A stretch of 64,000 bases of DNA from Massilia sp. CFBP 13721 (lineage in GTDB: Bacteria; Pseudomonadota; Gammaproteobacteria; Burkholderiales; Burkholderiaceae_D): NCBI RefSeq assembly GCF_014842025.1, contig NZ_JACYUY010000028.1, forward strand, positions 1-64,000, read 5' to 3'. Below, piece by piece: positions 1-7,727 of this stretch. The position numbers were made by a program, and so were the translations under genes. Within the stretch, counting starts at the first letter, position 1. Each line of letters opens with the position of its first letter. Under the pieces are notes generated by a model. The model saw only the letters and a program-made list of their open reading frames with translations. It ran no database searches and was not told the origin of the DNA.

Positions 1-6
1 GTCGTA

Positions 7-114
7 CCGCGTGGACGGAGTCCACCCTACGGTTAATGCAACGCGGGCAGTGTGGCCAGGCTTAACGCCCAATGTTCGAATGTCGTTAATTCGTAGGGTG
101 GACTCCGTCCACGG
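7..114. repeat. REP-like inverted pair (family A)
   Basis: Two hairpin repeats face each other: 7-30 in reverse orientation (CCGCGTGG...CCACCCTAC) and 93-114 in forward orientation (GTAGGGTGG...CCACGG). Both carry the same stem, GGAC-TCC-GTCC, once orientation is allowed for. The arrangement is that of a bacterial BIME. The rest of 1-283 holds a further copy at 203-252 and no convincing gene. Confidence 0.75.
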
Positions 115-202
115 CTTTCCGTTTGCATACCGCAACGCCATGCAAAACTTCCGGGCGCACGCGCTCCGAGGATGTGCGGGCATGTCGATATGCATACGTC
201 GT

Positions 203-252
203 ACCGCGTGGAGCCATTGAAGCCAGTGGCTTCAGTGGCGAATCCACCCTAC
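203..252 (-). repeat. REP-like element, expanded loop (family A)
   Basis: The constant ends CCGCGTGG and CCACCCTAC are present in reverse orientation, but the centre is enlarged. It contains a small nested hairpin (GAAGCCA/TGGCTTC) in place of the usual short loop. Confidence 0.6.
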
Positions 253-283
253 GATCAACGAAATTCGGACAGCGTGGCCAGGT

Positions 284-1519
284 TCAGCGCTTCAGCGCCA
301 GCATGTCGAGCGCAAACGGCGGCGCTTTACCGCGCATCAGGTCGGCCAGCACGCGCGCGCTGCCGGCGGCAAAGGTAAACCCGAGCGGGCCGTGGCCGAC
401 GTTCAGCCACAGGTTCGACAGGGATGTTGCGCCGATCAGCGGGGCGCTGTTCGGGGTCGCCGGACGCAGGCCGGCCCAGGCGGACAGTCGGTCGTAGTCG
501 GCCGCATGCGGCATGGTGGCGCGTACCTGGCGCGTCAGGCTGCCGATGCGTTTCGCGGTCAGCGTCAGGTCCTCGCCCACCATGTCGACCATCGCCGCCA
601 CCCGCAACTTGTCGCCGATGCGCGCATACAGCACCTTGCGTTCGAAGTCGGTCACGCTGATCTCGGGCGCGGTGTCGCCCGGGCGGATCGGCGCCGTCAG
701 GCTGTAGCCTTTCAGGGGATACAGCGGCAATTTGACGCCGGCGTACGCGGCCAGGTTGCGGCTCTCGATGCCGGCGGCCAGCACAAAGGCGTCGCCGCCG
801 ATGGCGCCGACATTCGTGTCCAGGCCCACCACCTTGCCGCCGGTGGCGGCAATCCGCGTCACCTCGGCCTGCACGAACCCTTTGAAGCGCGGATGCACGC
901 GCACCCGTTCGGCCAGCGCCACGCAAAAGGCGTGGCAATCCGCTACCGCTTCGCCGCCGTTATAAATGCCGCCGGCCAGCTGCGCACGTGCTGCCGCCAG
1001 TGCCGGTTCGCGCGCGGCGCATTCGGCGCCGCTCCAGATTTCGCCGGCGGTGGCCTTGCCGGCCGCCTGCTCGAACACCTTGGCGGAGCGGTACACCACC
1101 AGCTTGCCGGCATCACGCCACGCAAAATCGTCGGGCGAGACGATGTGTTCCAGTTGCTTCATGCCGGCACGCGAGAGTTCTCCCAGTTCCAGCAATTTCG
1201 CTGTGGTGCGGCGGTTGGCGCCGGCCGTGCACTGGCCGAGAAAACTGGCCAGCCAGGTCCACTGGCGCAGGTCGAGTTCGGGTTTGAAGCGCAGCGGGCC
1301 GTGTTCCTGGAACAGCCAGGCAATCGCTTTCAAGGGGACGCCGGCGTCGGCCAGCGGCGAGACGTAGCGGTAGCTCAGCTGGCCGCCATTGGCGTTGCTG
1401 GCCCCTGTCGCCACTTCCGGCGCGCGCTCGACCACGGTCACGCCAAAGCCGGCCTCGAGCAGCCACCAGGCCGACGTCAGGCCCACCACGCCGCCGCCAA
1501 TGACGATTATTTGCTGCAT
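284..1519 (-). CDS. dadA: D-amino-acid dehydrogenase, FAD-dependent (DadA-like)
   Basis: This 411-residue DAO-fold flavoprotein probably oxidises D-alanine and other D-amino acids to 2-oxo acids, passing electrons to the respiratory chain. The N-terminus has the dinucleotide-binding loop IGGGVVGLTSAW (about residues 6-17) and the DadA-type signature GASNANGGQLSY near residue 40. The C-terminus keeps the GLRPATPNSAPLIG block. Length matches the family (about 410-430). The start is the only ATG in front of the GGG loop; upstream there is just a weak CAGGG. It lies at the edge of a region rich in peptidoglycan-salvage genes, and a D-Ala-D-Ala dipeptidase at 12488 could supply its substrate. The family call is firm; D-alanine as substrate is inferred. 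Confidence 0.88.
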   Translation of the reverse strand: MQQIIVIGGGVVGLTSAWWLLEAGFGVTVVERAPEVATGASNANGGQLSYRYVSPLADAGVPLKAIAWLFQEHGPLRFKPELDLRQWTWLASFLGQCTAGANRRTTAKLLELGELSRAGMKQLEHIVSPDDFAWRDAGKLVVYRSAKVFEQAAGKATAGEIWSGAECAAREPALAAARAQLAGGIYNGGEAVADCHAFCVALAERVRVHPRFKGFVQAEVTRIAATGGKVVGLDTNVGAIGGDAFVLAAGIESRNLAAYAGVKLPLYPLKGYSLTAPIRPGDTAPEISVTDFERKVLYARIGDKLRVAAMVDMVGEDLTLTAKRIGSLTRQVRATMPHAADYDRLSAWAGLRPATPNSAPLIGATSLSNLWLNVGHGPLGFTFAAGSARVLADLMRGKAPPFALDMLALKR

Positions 1520-1888
1520 CCCTGTACCGTTATTTTGCTGTCATGGGCGAACAGCTTAGGGGCAGGCGGCGCGCACGGCCAATGAAAGTGACACGTCACG
1601 CCATAACCGGCAGTCATGAGAAACGGGATATGCGTGAGAATGATGCTCAGACGTAGGGTGGACGGCTATATCTCATTCGTTTGCAGGCCAGCGGCGTTTG
1701 CGCCGTCCACGCGTTCAACCAGCCGGTGATTCGTCGCGAGGTTTCACAGGGTGGTTGAACGCGTGGGCGGCGTGCAGGCAGCGGGCAGGCATGCACCTCG
1801 GTATAGCCGCCCGGTGAACCCGTCATCGAGGCCACTGGCCTCGATGACCCCGTACAGGTCTGTGCTTCGTTCTTGGAAAAAACCTGGC
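1520..1888. other. Gene-free interval upstream of dadA
   Basis: No convincing gene is visible in these 369 bases. A short perfect palindrome, GTGAC-AC-GTCAC (1588-1599), lies about 70 bases upstream of dadA and could be a regulator site. An expanded REP-like element follows at 1653-1713. A degenerate fragment (CAGGGTGG...GCGTGGGCGG) lies at 1747-1770. Confidence 0.5.
1653..1713 (+). repeat. REP-like element, expanded loop (family A)
   Basis: GTAGGGTGGACGG at the left pairs with CCGTCCACGCG at the right, enclosing an unusually long centre of roughly 35 bases. The ends match the constant frame of the other family A elements. Confidence 0.6.
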
Positions 1889-3217
1889 TCACCCGGCGAT
1901 CGCATGCCGGAACATGCTCGTCAATATGCGCTCCTCGTACCGCGCCAGTGCAGAGTACGTGCCCTGTTGCACGCCCGGGTCGCTCGAGCTGCCGCCGGTG
2001 AGCACGATCATGCCGTTACGGCGTTTCAGGTCCGCCGCGAATACCGAGCGCAAGCCATAGGCGTCGCCCAGGTGGCCGACCGCGTCGAAACCGCCTTCGA
2101 CCAGGCGCCGTCCCGGCTGGTCGGGGAACTGGGCATTGCCCAGGCCCCAGGCATTGAAGAAGCCGTTCATCGTGTCGCCGTTGGCGCCCGCGCCGTCGGC
2201 GGTCCACTGGCGCGCGAACATGCGCGCGAGGGTGGTGGGTTCCAGGATCTGGCGGCCGTCGTGGCGGCCGCCGTTCATCAGCATCAGCATGAGGGTGCCG
2301 AGATCGCGCGCGGAGATGCGCAGGCCGCCGGTCGGGCTGAAGGGCGTGGCGTTCTCGCCGATGACGTAGCGCTCGATGGCGGGCGGCGGCGGTTTGTCGT
2401 GATAATCGTCGACCTGGGCAATCCAGTGACCGGCCGCATCCCAGACTTCGGTGTCGAGCGTGCGCTTGCGGTACAGGGTGGCAAGATTATCCAGCGCCGC
2501 CGGTGCCAGTGCGGATGGGTTGTAGCCGGCCTGCAAACCGAGCGGCTGCAGCAGCAGGCGCGCCATCAGGCGATCGAAACGTTCGCCGCCGACGCGTTCC
2601 ATCAGGGTGCCGATCACCCCCCAGCCGAGGTTGCAATAAGTAAAATAGTCGCTGGGGCCGGCCTTGGTCGCCCACATCGCGCCATTGCCATACAGGCGCG
2701 CCTCCGGCGTGACGAACGCGCGCAATGCGGTCCCGGCCGGGAACGAATAGCCGGCATCGTCGCGCAGCGAGGACGTGTGGGTGAGCAGGTGGCGCAGGGT
2801 GATGGCGCGCTCGGGAAAATGCGGATTGCGCAAGCTGAAACCGAGGTAGCGCGCGACGTCGGCATCGAGATCGAGTTGATGTTCTTCAGCCAGGCGCATC
2901 AGGCCGAGCGTGGTGACCATTTTCGAGACCGAGGCGATCCGATACAGGGTGTCCCGGTTCGCCGGCAAATCCGGACCTGCGCCGTTGCCGATCCGGCGCC
3001 GCCCGAACTGGCCCTCGTAGACGACCTTGCCGGCGCAAATCGCCAGCACCGACAGGCTGGCCAGGGTACAGGCCGGGTCGGCGGCGATGGCGGCCAGTTC
3101 GCGCTCGAGCGCCGCGTGGCGGCTGGCGCCGTCGCTCGGCACCGCGGCCAGCAGCGGCTGGAAGGTGCCAAACGAGGTGCCATATAACGCCAGTCCAAGC
3201 ACCGTTCTCCTGTTCAT
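1889..3217 (-). CDS. Exported serine hydrolase, class C beta-lactamase/PBP fold
   Basis: This 442-residue enzyme has the S12 family triad: SVSK (Ser96-Lys99), YCN (Tyr194-Asn196) and HLG (His382-Gly384, in the KTG position). Relatives include beta-lactamases, D-aminopeptidases, DD-carboxypeptidases and esterases, so the substrate cannot be named. The N-terminus NRRTVLGLAL followed by a hydrophobic stretch to AAV looks like a Tat-type signal, placing it in the periplasm. The start at 3217 is preferred to an in-frame ATG 15 bases upstream because AAGGGAG sits at ribosome-binding distance from 3217. It is divergent from the GntR regulator at 3334, so both promoters lie in the 116-base gap. Setting favours a wall-peptide substrate, as inference only. 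Confidence 0.82.
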   Translation of the reverse strand: MNRRTVLGLALYGTSFGTFQPLLAAVPSDGASRHAALERELAAIAADPACTLASLSVLAICAGKVVYEGQFGRRRIGNGAGPDLPANRDTLYRIASVSKMVTTLGLMRLAEEHQLDLDADVARYLGFSLRNPHFPERAITLRHLLTHTSSLRDDAGYSFPAGTALRAFVTPEARLYGNGAMWATKAGPSDYFTYCNLGWGVIGTLMERVGGERFDRLMARLLLQPLGLQAGYNPSALAPAALDNLATLYRKRTLDTEVWDAAGHWIAQVDDYHDKPPPPAIERYVIGENATPFSPTGGLRISARDLGTLMLMLMNGGRHDGRQILEPTTLARMFARQWTADGAGANGDTMNGFFNAWGLGNAQFPDQPGRRLVEGGFDAVGHLGDAYGLRSVFAADLKRRNGMIVLTGGSSSDPGVQQGTYSALARYEERILTSMFRHAIAG

Positions 3218-3333
3218 GCTGTCTCCCTTCACGACGTGTTTGCCACATCATAAGCTATGCATTCGAACAATTTTCCGCCTGTGCAGCCCGCGCTCCCTTT
3301 ACACTGGCGCTGACCGCTTTCCTCTCCCAGAAC

Positions 3334-4077
3334 ATGAACCAGGCCACCGTCGACTTCAAAATCGATCTCAACGACAATTCGCCGCTGTACCTGCAGCTGG
3401 CGCGCAAACTCATGCAGGACGTGCGCGAGGGCCGCTACCAGGCCGACCAGGCGCTGCCCTCGGAACGCACGCTGTCCGAGCAGCAGGGCGTCTCGCGCGT
3501 CACGGCCCGTAAAGCGATCGATCAATTGGTCGAGCAGGGGCTGGTGGTGCGCCGGCGCGGGTCCGGCAACTACATTGCGCCGCGCATCGAACAGCCCTTG
3601 TCGACCCTGTCGAGCTTTTCCGAGCAGTTGCAGCAGCGCGGCTATACGCCGAACTCGCGCTGGCTGAAACGCGAGGTGGTGGCGGCCGACGCCGACGAGC
3701 AGCTGGCGCTGGGTCTGTCGCCCGGCGCGCGGGTGGCGCGCCTGGAGCGCTTGCGCCTGGCCGACGAGGTGGTGATGGCCCATGAAACCAGCGTGATTCC
3801 CGCCAGCGTGCTGCCCGATCCGGCGGCCGTCGACCGTTCGCTGTATGCGCACCTGGAACGCGGCGGGCAGGTGCCGGTGCGCGCGCTGCAGCACATCCGC
3901 GCCATGAACGCGCCGCTGGCGCTGGCGCAGCAACTGGGCGTGCCGGAAGGGCAGGCGGTGCTGTTCATCACGCGCGTCGGCTACCTGGAATCGGGCGTGG
4001 CCGTGGAACTGACGCATTCGTATTGCCGCAGCGATTACTATGATTTCGTCGCCGAACTGCGCCGGGCGAAAAACTAA
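3334..4077 (+). CDS. GntR family regulator, HutC/UTRA type (NagR/DasR-like)
   Basis: This 247-residue protein has an N-terminal winged helix-turn-helix (about residues 15-80, with LPSERTLSEQQGVSRVTARKAI) followed by a UTRA ligand-binding domain to the end (GYLESGVAVELTHSYCRSDYYDF). HutC-subfamily members beside amino-sugar genes usually sense GlcNAc-6-P or GlcN-6-P and repress uptake and catabolism genes. It lies directly upstream of murQ in the same direction, with a 103-base gap containing a promoter whose spacer carries a TGGTATT-type site (4128-4156). Control of the murQ genes is therefore the simplest reading. The effector is unknown. Confidence 0.87.
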   Translation: MNQATVDFKIDLNDNSPLYLQLARKLMQDVREGRYQADQALPSERTLSEQQGVSRVTARKAIDQLVEQGLVVRRRGSGNYIAPRIEQPLSTLSSFSEQLQQRGYTPNSRWLKREVVAADADEQLALGLSPGARVARLERLRLADEVVMAHETSVIPASVLPDPAAVDRSLYAHLERGGQVPVRALQHIRAMNAPLALAQQLGVPEGQAVLFITRVGYLESGVAVELTHSYCRSDYYDFVAELRRAKN

Positions 4078-4127
4078 GCCGGCATAACCTGATGGAATGA
4101 CGCTGGCCCTTCCTTTCATGGGAAGTC

Positions 4128-4156
4128 TTGCTCAATTGGTATTACACTGGTTTTAT
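4128..4156 (+). promoter_or_regulatory. Candidate murQ promoter with operator in the spacer
   Basis: TTGCTC (4128-4133) and TTTTAT (4151-4156) are separated by exactly 17 bases. The spacer reads AATTGGTATTACACTGG. Its ATTGGTAT half matches half-sites bound by HutC-type regulators such as NagR/DasR. The -10 match is only 4 of 6, so this is a proposal. An operator here would block RNA polymerase, fitting repression by the neighbouring GntR protein. Confidence 0.42.
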
Positions 4157-4180
4157 CGATACTCGCGCCGGACCGCCATC

Positions 4181-5062
4181 ATGCTGAAAACCGAAACCCC
4201 AGCCCAGGACCACGCCCTGCTCGACCAGTACCCCACTGCGGACCTGGTGAATGTGCTGGTGGACGACCAGATGAATGCAGTACATGCCGTGCGCACCGCC
4301 GCGCCGCGCATTGCCGCCGCCGTCGCCGCCGCACTGCCGCGGGTGGAGGCGGGCGGGCGCCTGGTGTATGTCGGCGCCGGCACCTCGGGCCGCCTGGGTG
4401 TGCTCGACAGCGTGGAACTGTATCCGACCTTCTCCTGGCCGCATGGCCGTGCCGTCGCCCTGCTGGCCGGCGGTAACGACGCCATGTTCGTCGCCGTCGA
4501 AGGCGCCGAAGACGATCTGGAACAGGGCGCGGCCGACCTGCGCTCGGTGAACGTGACGCGCGACGATGTCGTGTTGCTGGTGGCCGCTTCCGGCGCCACG
4601 CCCTACGTGCTGGGCGCCCTGCGCGCCGCGCGCGCGGTGGGTGCGCTGACGATCGGCTTTGCGAATAACGTCGACGCGCCGGTCGCCACCGAAGCCGAGA
4701 TCGGCGTCACCCTCGATACCGGCACGGAGGTCATTTCCGGCAGCACGCGTCTCAAGGCCGGGACCTCGCAAAAAATTGCCTTGAACACTTTTTCGAGTGC
4801 CTTGATGGTGCGTTTGAACAAGGTTTATGGCAACCTGATGGTAGACTTGAAAGCCACCAACGCCAAGCTGGTGCGCCGCGCCATCCGCCTGACCGCCTTT
4901 GCCACAGGCGCCGACGAAGCTGCGGCGCGCGCGGTGCTGGAACAATGCGATTTCCACGTCAAGACCGCGATCGTGGCCTTGTCCAGGAACACCGATGTCG
5001 AGCAAGCACGGGCCTTGCTTGAGGCCGCACGCGGCAGCGTGCGTCAAGCGTTGGCCGGATAA
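4181..5062 (+). CDS. murQ: N-acetylmuramic acid 6-phosphate etherase
   Basis: MurQ cleaves the lactyl ether of MurNAc-6-P to give GlcNAc-6-P and D-lactate in the cytoplasm. The 293-residue product has the SIS-domain signature GRLVYVGAGTSGRLGVLD (about 59-76), the acid-base glutamate at Glu79, the second glutamate block VEGAEDD, and the C-terminal block STRLKAGTSQKIALN. Family members usually read ECPPT around the first glutamate; this one reads ELYPT, and its N-terminus is short, as in the alphaproteobacterial/Xanthomonas-type branch. ATG 4181 is chosen because family similarity begins there; a longer in-frame extension to 4097 would overlap the proposed promoter. Transport and kinase genes for the pathway follow downstream. 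Confidence 0.92.
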   Translation: MLKTETPAQDHALLDQYPTADLVNVLVDDQMNAVHAVRTAAPRIAAAVAAALPRVEAGGRLVYVGAGTSGRLGVLDSVELYPTFSWPHGRAVALLAGGNDAMFVAVEGAEDDLEQGAADLRSVNVTRDDVVLLVAASGATPYVLGALRAARAVGALTIGFANNVDAPVATEAEIGVTLDTGTEVISGSTRLKAGTSQKIALNTFSSALMVRLNKVYGNLMVDLKATNAKLVRRAIRLTAFATGADEAAARAVLEQCDFHVKTAIVALSRNTDVEQARALLEAARGSVRQALAG

Positions 5063-5133
5063 CCGTGGCGCGGTAGATGCTGCCCAGCCGGGCATCCGGC
5101 TGGCGCTCCCTTTTGCCCGATCACGAAAGCGTT

Positions 5134-6399
5134 ATGCAAACTTCTCAAGCGAAAAGTCCGTGGCTGTGGGTGCCGTCGCTGTACTTTGCCCAGGCCATTC
5201 CCTATGTCGTCGCGATGAGCCTGTCGGTCATCATGTACAAGGACCTGGGCGTCTCGAATTCCGACATCGCGTTTTATACGAGCCTGTTGTACCTGCCCTG
5301 GGTCATCAAGCCGCTGTGGTCGCCCGTGGTCGACATGTTCGGCACCAAGCGGCGCTGGACGGTGCTGCTGCAACTGGTCGTGGCCGCCTCATTGGTGGCG
5401 GTGGGCACGGTACTGCACCTGCCCGCCTTCTTTGCCGTCAGCCTGGCTGTCATGTGGCTGATGGCCTTCAGTTCCGCCACCCACGACATCTCGGCCGACG
5501 GCTTTTATATGCTCGGCCTGCGCCAGAAAGACCAGGCCGCCTTCGTCGGCGTGCGCAGCACGTTTTACAGGCTGGCGACGCTGGCCGGGCAGGGGCCGCT
5601 GGTGGTGCTGGCCGGTTATCTGTCGGTGTCGCTGGGCGACGCGCACCAGGCCTGGTCGATCGTGTTCTTCGTGCTGGCCGCCGTATTCGCCGCCGCCTTT
5701 GCCTGGCACCAGCTGATGCTGCCGGTGCCGGAAGCCGACCACGCCGTCAAGGCCGGCGCCAACCCGCTGCGCGAATTCTTCGGCACGTTTATCTCCTTCT
5801 TCCGCAAGCGCGACATCTGGCTGATCCTCGGCTTTATTCTGACCTTCCGCCTGGGCGAAGCGCAGTTATTAAAGCTGGTGGCGCCCTTTTTGAAAGATCC
5901 GCTGGAAAAGGGAGGATTGGGCCTTACCACCGCCCAGTACGGCTGGGCCTATGGCACGGTCGGCATCATTTCGCTGACCCTCGGCGGCCTGGCCGGCGGC
6001 TACCTGATTTCGCGCCTGGGTCTGAAGCGCTGCCTGTGGCTGATGGTGTTTGCCGTGCACCTGCCCGACCTGGTGTTCGTCTACCTGTCGCAGGCGCAGC
6101 CGACCAGCGTCTACCTGGTGTCGCTATTCCTCGCGATCGAGCAGTTTGGCTACGGCTTCGGTTTCACGGCGATGATGCTGTACATGATCATGGTGGCGGA
6201 TGGCGAACACAAGACCGCGCACTATGCGATCTGCACCGGCCTGATGGCGCTGGGCATGATGGTGCCGGGCATGTGGAGCGGGGATTTGCAGGAATACCTG
6301 GGGTATAAGAATTTCTTTATCTGGGTGTGTATTGCGACGATTCCGGCGTTCGTGATGGCGGCGCTGGTCAAGATTGATCCGGAGTTTGGGAAGAAGTAG
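5134..6399 (+). CDS. ampG: AmpG-like MFS permease (muropeptide transporter)
   Basis: This 421-residue, 12-helix major facilitator protein resembles AmpG, which imports GlcNAc-1,6-anhydroMurNAc and its peptides into the cytoplasm. Visible features are the N-terminal WVPSLYFAQAIPYVVAMSLSV helix, the loop DMFGTKRRW between helices 2 and 3, and the helix-4 motif SATHDISADGFYM, close to the AmpG SATQDIAIDA block. It is shorter than E. coli AmpG (491), lacking the extra C-terminal helices. The start at 5134 is chosen because the preceding in-frame codons are not conserved-looking. It follows murQ by 71 bases in the same direction, supporting MurNAc or muropeptide uptake. Exact substrate is inferred. 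Confidence 0.85.
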   Translation: MQTSQAKSPWLWVPSLYFAQAIPYVVAMSLSVIMYKDLGVSNSDIAFYTSLLYLPWVIKPLWSPVVDMFGTKRRWTVLLQLVVAASLVAVGTVLHLPAFFAVSLAVMWLMAFSSATHDISADGFYMLGLRQKDQAAFVGVRSTFYRLATLAGQGPLVVLAGYLSVSLGDAHQAWSIVFFVLAAVFAAAFAWHQLMLPVPEADHAVKAGANPLREFFGTFISFFRKRDIWLILGFILTFRLGEAQLLKLVAPFLKDPLEKGGLGLTTAQYGWAYGTVGIISLTLGGLAGGYLISRLGLKRCLWLMVFAVHLPDLVFVYLSQAQPTSVYLVSLFLAIEQFGYGFGFTAMMLYMIMVADGEHKTAHYAICTGLMALGMMVPGMWSGDLQEYLGYKNFFIWVCIATIPAFVMAALVKIDPEFGKK

Positions 6400-6424
6400 T
6401 CGCCTGGATGCGTGCAAGGTTTGA

Positions 6425-6520
6425 ACGCGTGGGCGGGGAACCCGCCCACCTTACGTTCCTCCGCTCAGCCGTAACGTAGATCGAAGCGACGTAAGGTGGG
6501 CAGGTTTCCTGCCCACGCGT
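6425..6520. repeat. REP-like inverted pair (family A)
   Basis: A reverse copy at 6425-6455 (stem GGGCGG/CCGCCC) faces a forward copy at 6491-6520 (stem GGGCAGG/CCTGCCC). Both use CTTACG/GTAAGG instead of CCTACG/GTAGGG at the outer end. The stems differ from one another but each pairs internally. The pair lies inside the presumed murQ-ampG-nagX transcript and could attenuate it or stabilise upstream mRNA. Confidence 0.75.
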
Positions 6521-6556
6521 TCAACGCACGCATGCATATCGAACACGATAAGAATA

Positions 6557-7702
6557 ATGCAGACACTCGCCCCCGGCCGCCTGGACTCCCTGGACGCCTT
6601 TCGCGGTTTCACCATCGCCGCCATGGTCCTGGTCAACAACCCCGGCGACTGGAGCCACCTGTACGGTCCCCTGGCCCACGCCAAGTGGCACGGCTGGACC
6701 TTCACCGACACCATCTTCCCCTTCTTCCTGTTCATCGGCGGCGTGTCGATGGCGTTTTCTCTGGGCCGCCGCGCTGCCCAGGGCGTCGACAAGCCGCAGT
6801 TGCTATTAAAATTGGCAAAACGCGCCTGCCTGATCTTCCTGATCGGCTTCCTGCTGAATCTGATCCCTTATTTCAATTTTCACACCGTGCGCATTCCCGG
6901 CGTGCTGCAGCGCATCGCCCTGTGCACGCTGCTGGCCGCGCCGATCGTCGTCTACTGCGGCTGGCGCATGCAGCTGGCCGTCATCGCGGCGCTGCTTGCC
7001 CTGTACAGCGCGCCCATGCTGCTGTATCCGGTGCCCGGCATCGGCGCCGGCGTGCTGGAACCGGGCAAGGATTTTGGGGCGTACATCGACCGCATGCTGC
7101 TCGATGGCCACATGTGGGTGCAATCGAAAACCTGGGATCCGGAAGGTTTATTTAGTACCTTGCCGGCCCTGTGCAGCCAGCTGTTCGGCGTGCTGGCGGG
7201 ACGCTTTTTATTGACTGCGCTGCCGCGTACCGAGCAAACCGTCTGGCTGCTGCTGGCCGGGCTGCTGTTCCTCTGGCTCGGTGCGGTCGGCGACGCCGTG
7301 CTCATGCCGATCAACAAAAGCCTGTGGACGCCATCCTATTGTTTCCTGATGACGGGCTGGGCTTTGCTACTATTCAGCGCCTTCTTCTGGCTGCTCGACG
7401 CGAATCCACATGCGGCCGTGCGCCGGGCGGCGGCGCGCTGGAGCACGCCGTTGCGGATCTACGGCATGAATGCGCTGTTCATTTTTGCCTTCTCGGGACT
7501 GGTGGCAAAGATGTTCGGTTTTATCAAACTGGCGCAGCCCGATGGCAGCCAGGTAGCGCTGGGCCGCATGCTGTACGCGCCGCTGCGCGCGCTGCCGCTG
7601 GGCGCTGTAAACACCTCGCTGCTGTACGCGCTGCTGTTCAACGCCTGCATGTTCGCGCTGGCATGGGCCATGTGGCGCCGGCGCTGGTTTGTCAAAGTAT
7701 GA
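6557..7702 (+). CDS. nagX: NagX-like membrane acyltransferase (DUF5009/HGSNAT-like)
   Basis: This 381-residue integral membrane protein resembles the NagX/heparan-alpha-glucosaminide N-acetyltransferase family. It opens with RLDSLDAFRGFTIAAMVLVNNPG, the family hallmark, followed by WTFTDTIFPFFLFIGGVSMAFSLGRR and about ten hydrophobic helices. Bacterial nagX genes often sit in chitin and GlcNAc utilisation clusters and are thought to act on or move amino sugars across the inner membrane, though the biochemistry is unsettled. Here it follows murQ and an AmpG-like permease with only a REP pair in between, and precedes a glycosidase lipoprotein by 25 bases. That links it to MurNAc/GlcNAc handling. 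The symbol rests on family resemblance and context. Confidence 0.78.
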   Translation: MQTLAPGRLDSLDAFRGFTIAAMVLVNNPGDWSHLYGPLAHAKWHGWTFTDTIFPFFLFIGGVSMAFSLGRRAAQGVDKPQLLLKLAKRACLIFLIGFLLNLIPYFNFHTVRIPGVLQRIALCTLLAAPIVVYCGWRMQLAVIAALLALYSAPMLLYPVPGIGAGVLEPGKDFGAYIDRMLLDGHMWVQSKTWDPEGLFSTLPALCSQLFGVLAGRFLLTALPRTEQTVWLLLAGLLFLWLGAVGDAVLMPINKSLWTPSYCFLMTGWALLLFSAFFWLLDANPHAAVRRAAARWSTPLRIYGMNALFIFAFSGLVAKMFGFIKLAQPDGSQVALGRMLYAPLRALPLGAVNTSLLYALLFNACMFALAWAMWRRRWFVKV

Positions 7703-7727
7703 AATTTACGAGAGCTAGGGAGCGGTA

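Noticed and set aside
392..1585. Long open frame on the plus strand opposite dadA
   Set aside because: High-GC codon bias leaves the opposite strand open. The translation is rich in Ala, Arg, Gly and His with no domain, while the minus strand gives a clear DadA.
1647..1892. Possible 81-residue protein between dadA and the serine hydrolase gene
   Set aside because: It runs through a REP-like element, has no ribosome-binding site and shows no coding character.
1751..3187. 478-codon open frame opposite the serine hydrolase gene
   Set aside because: Low-complexity Arg/Ala/Gly-rich translation without motifs; the minus-strand product has the full S12 triad.
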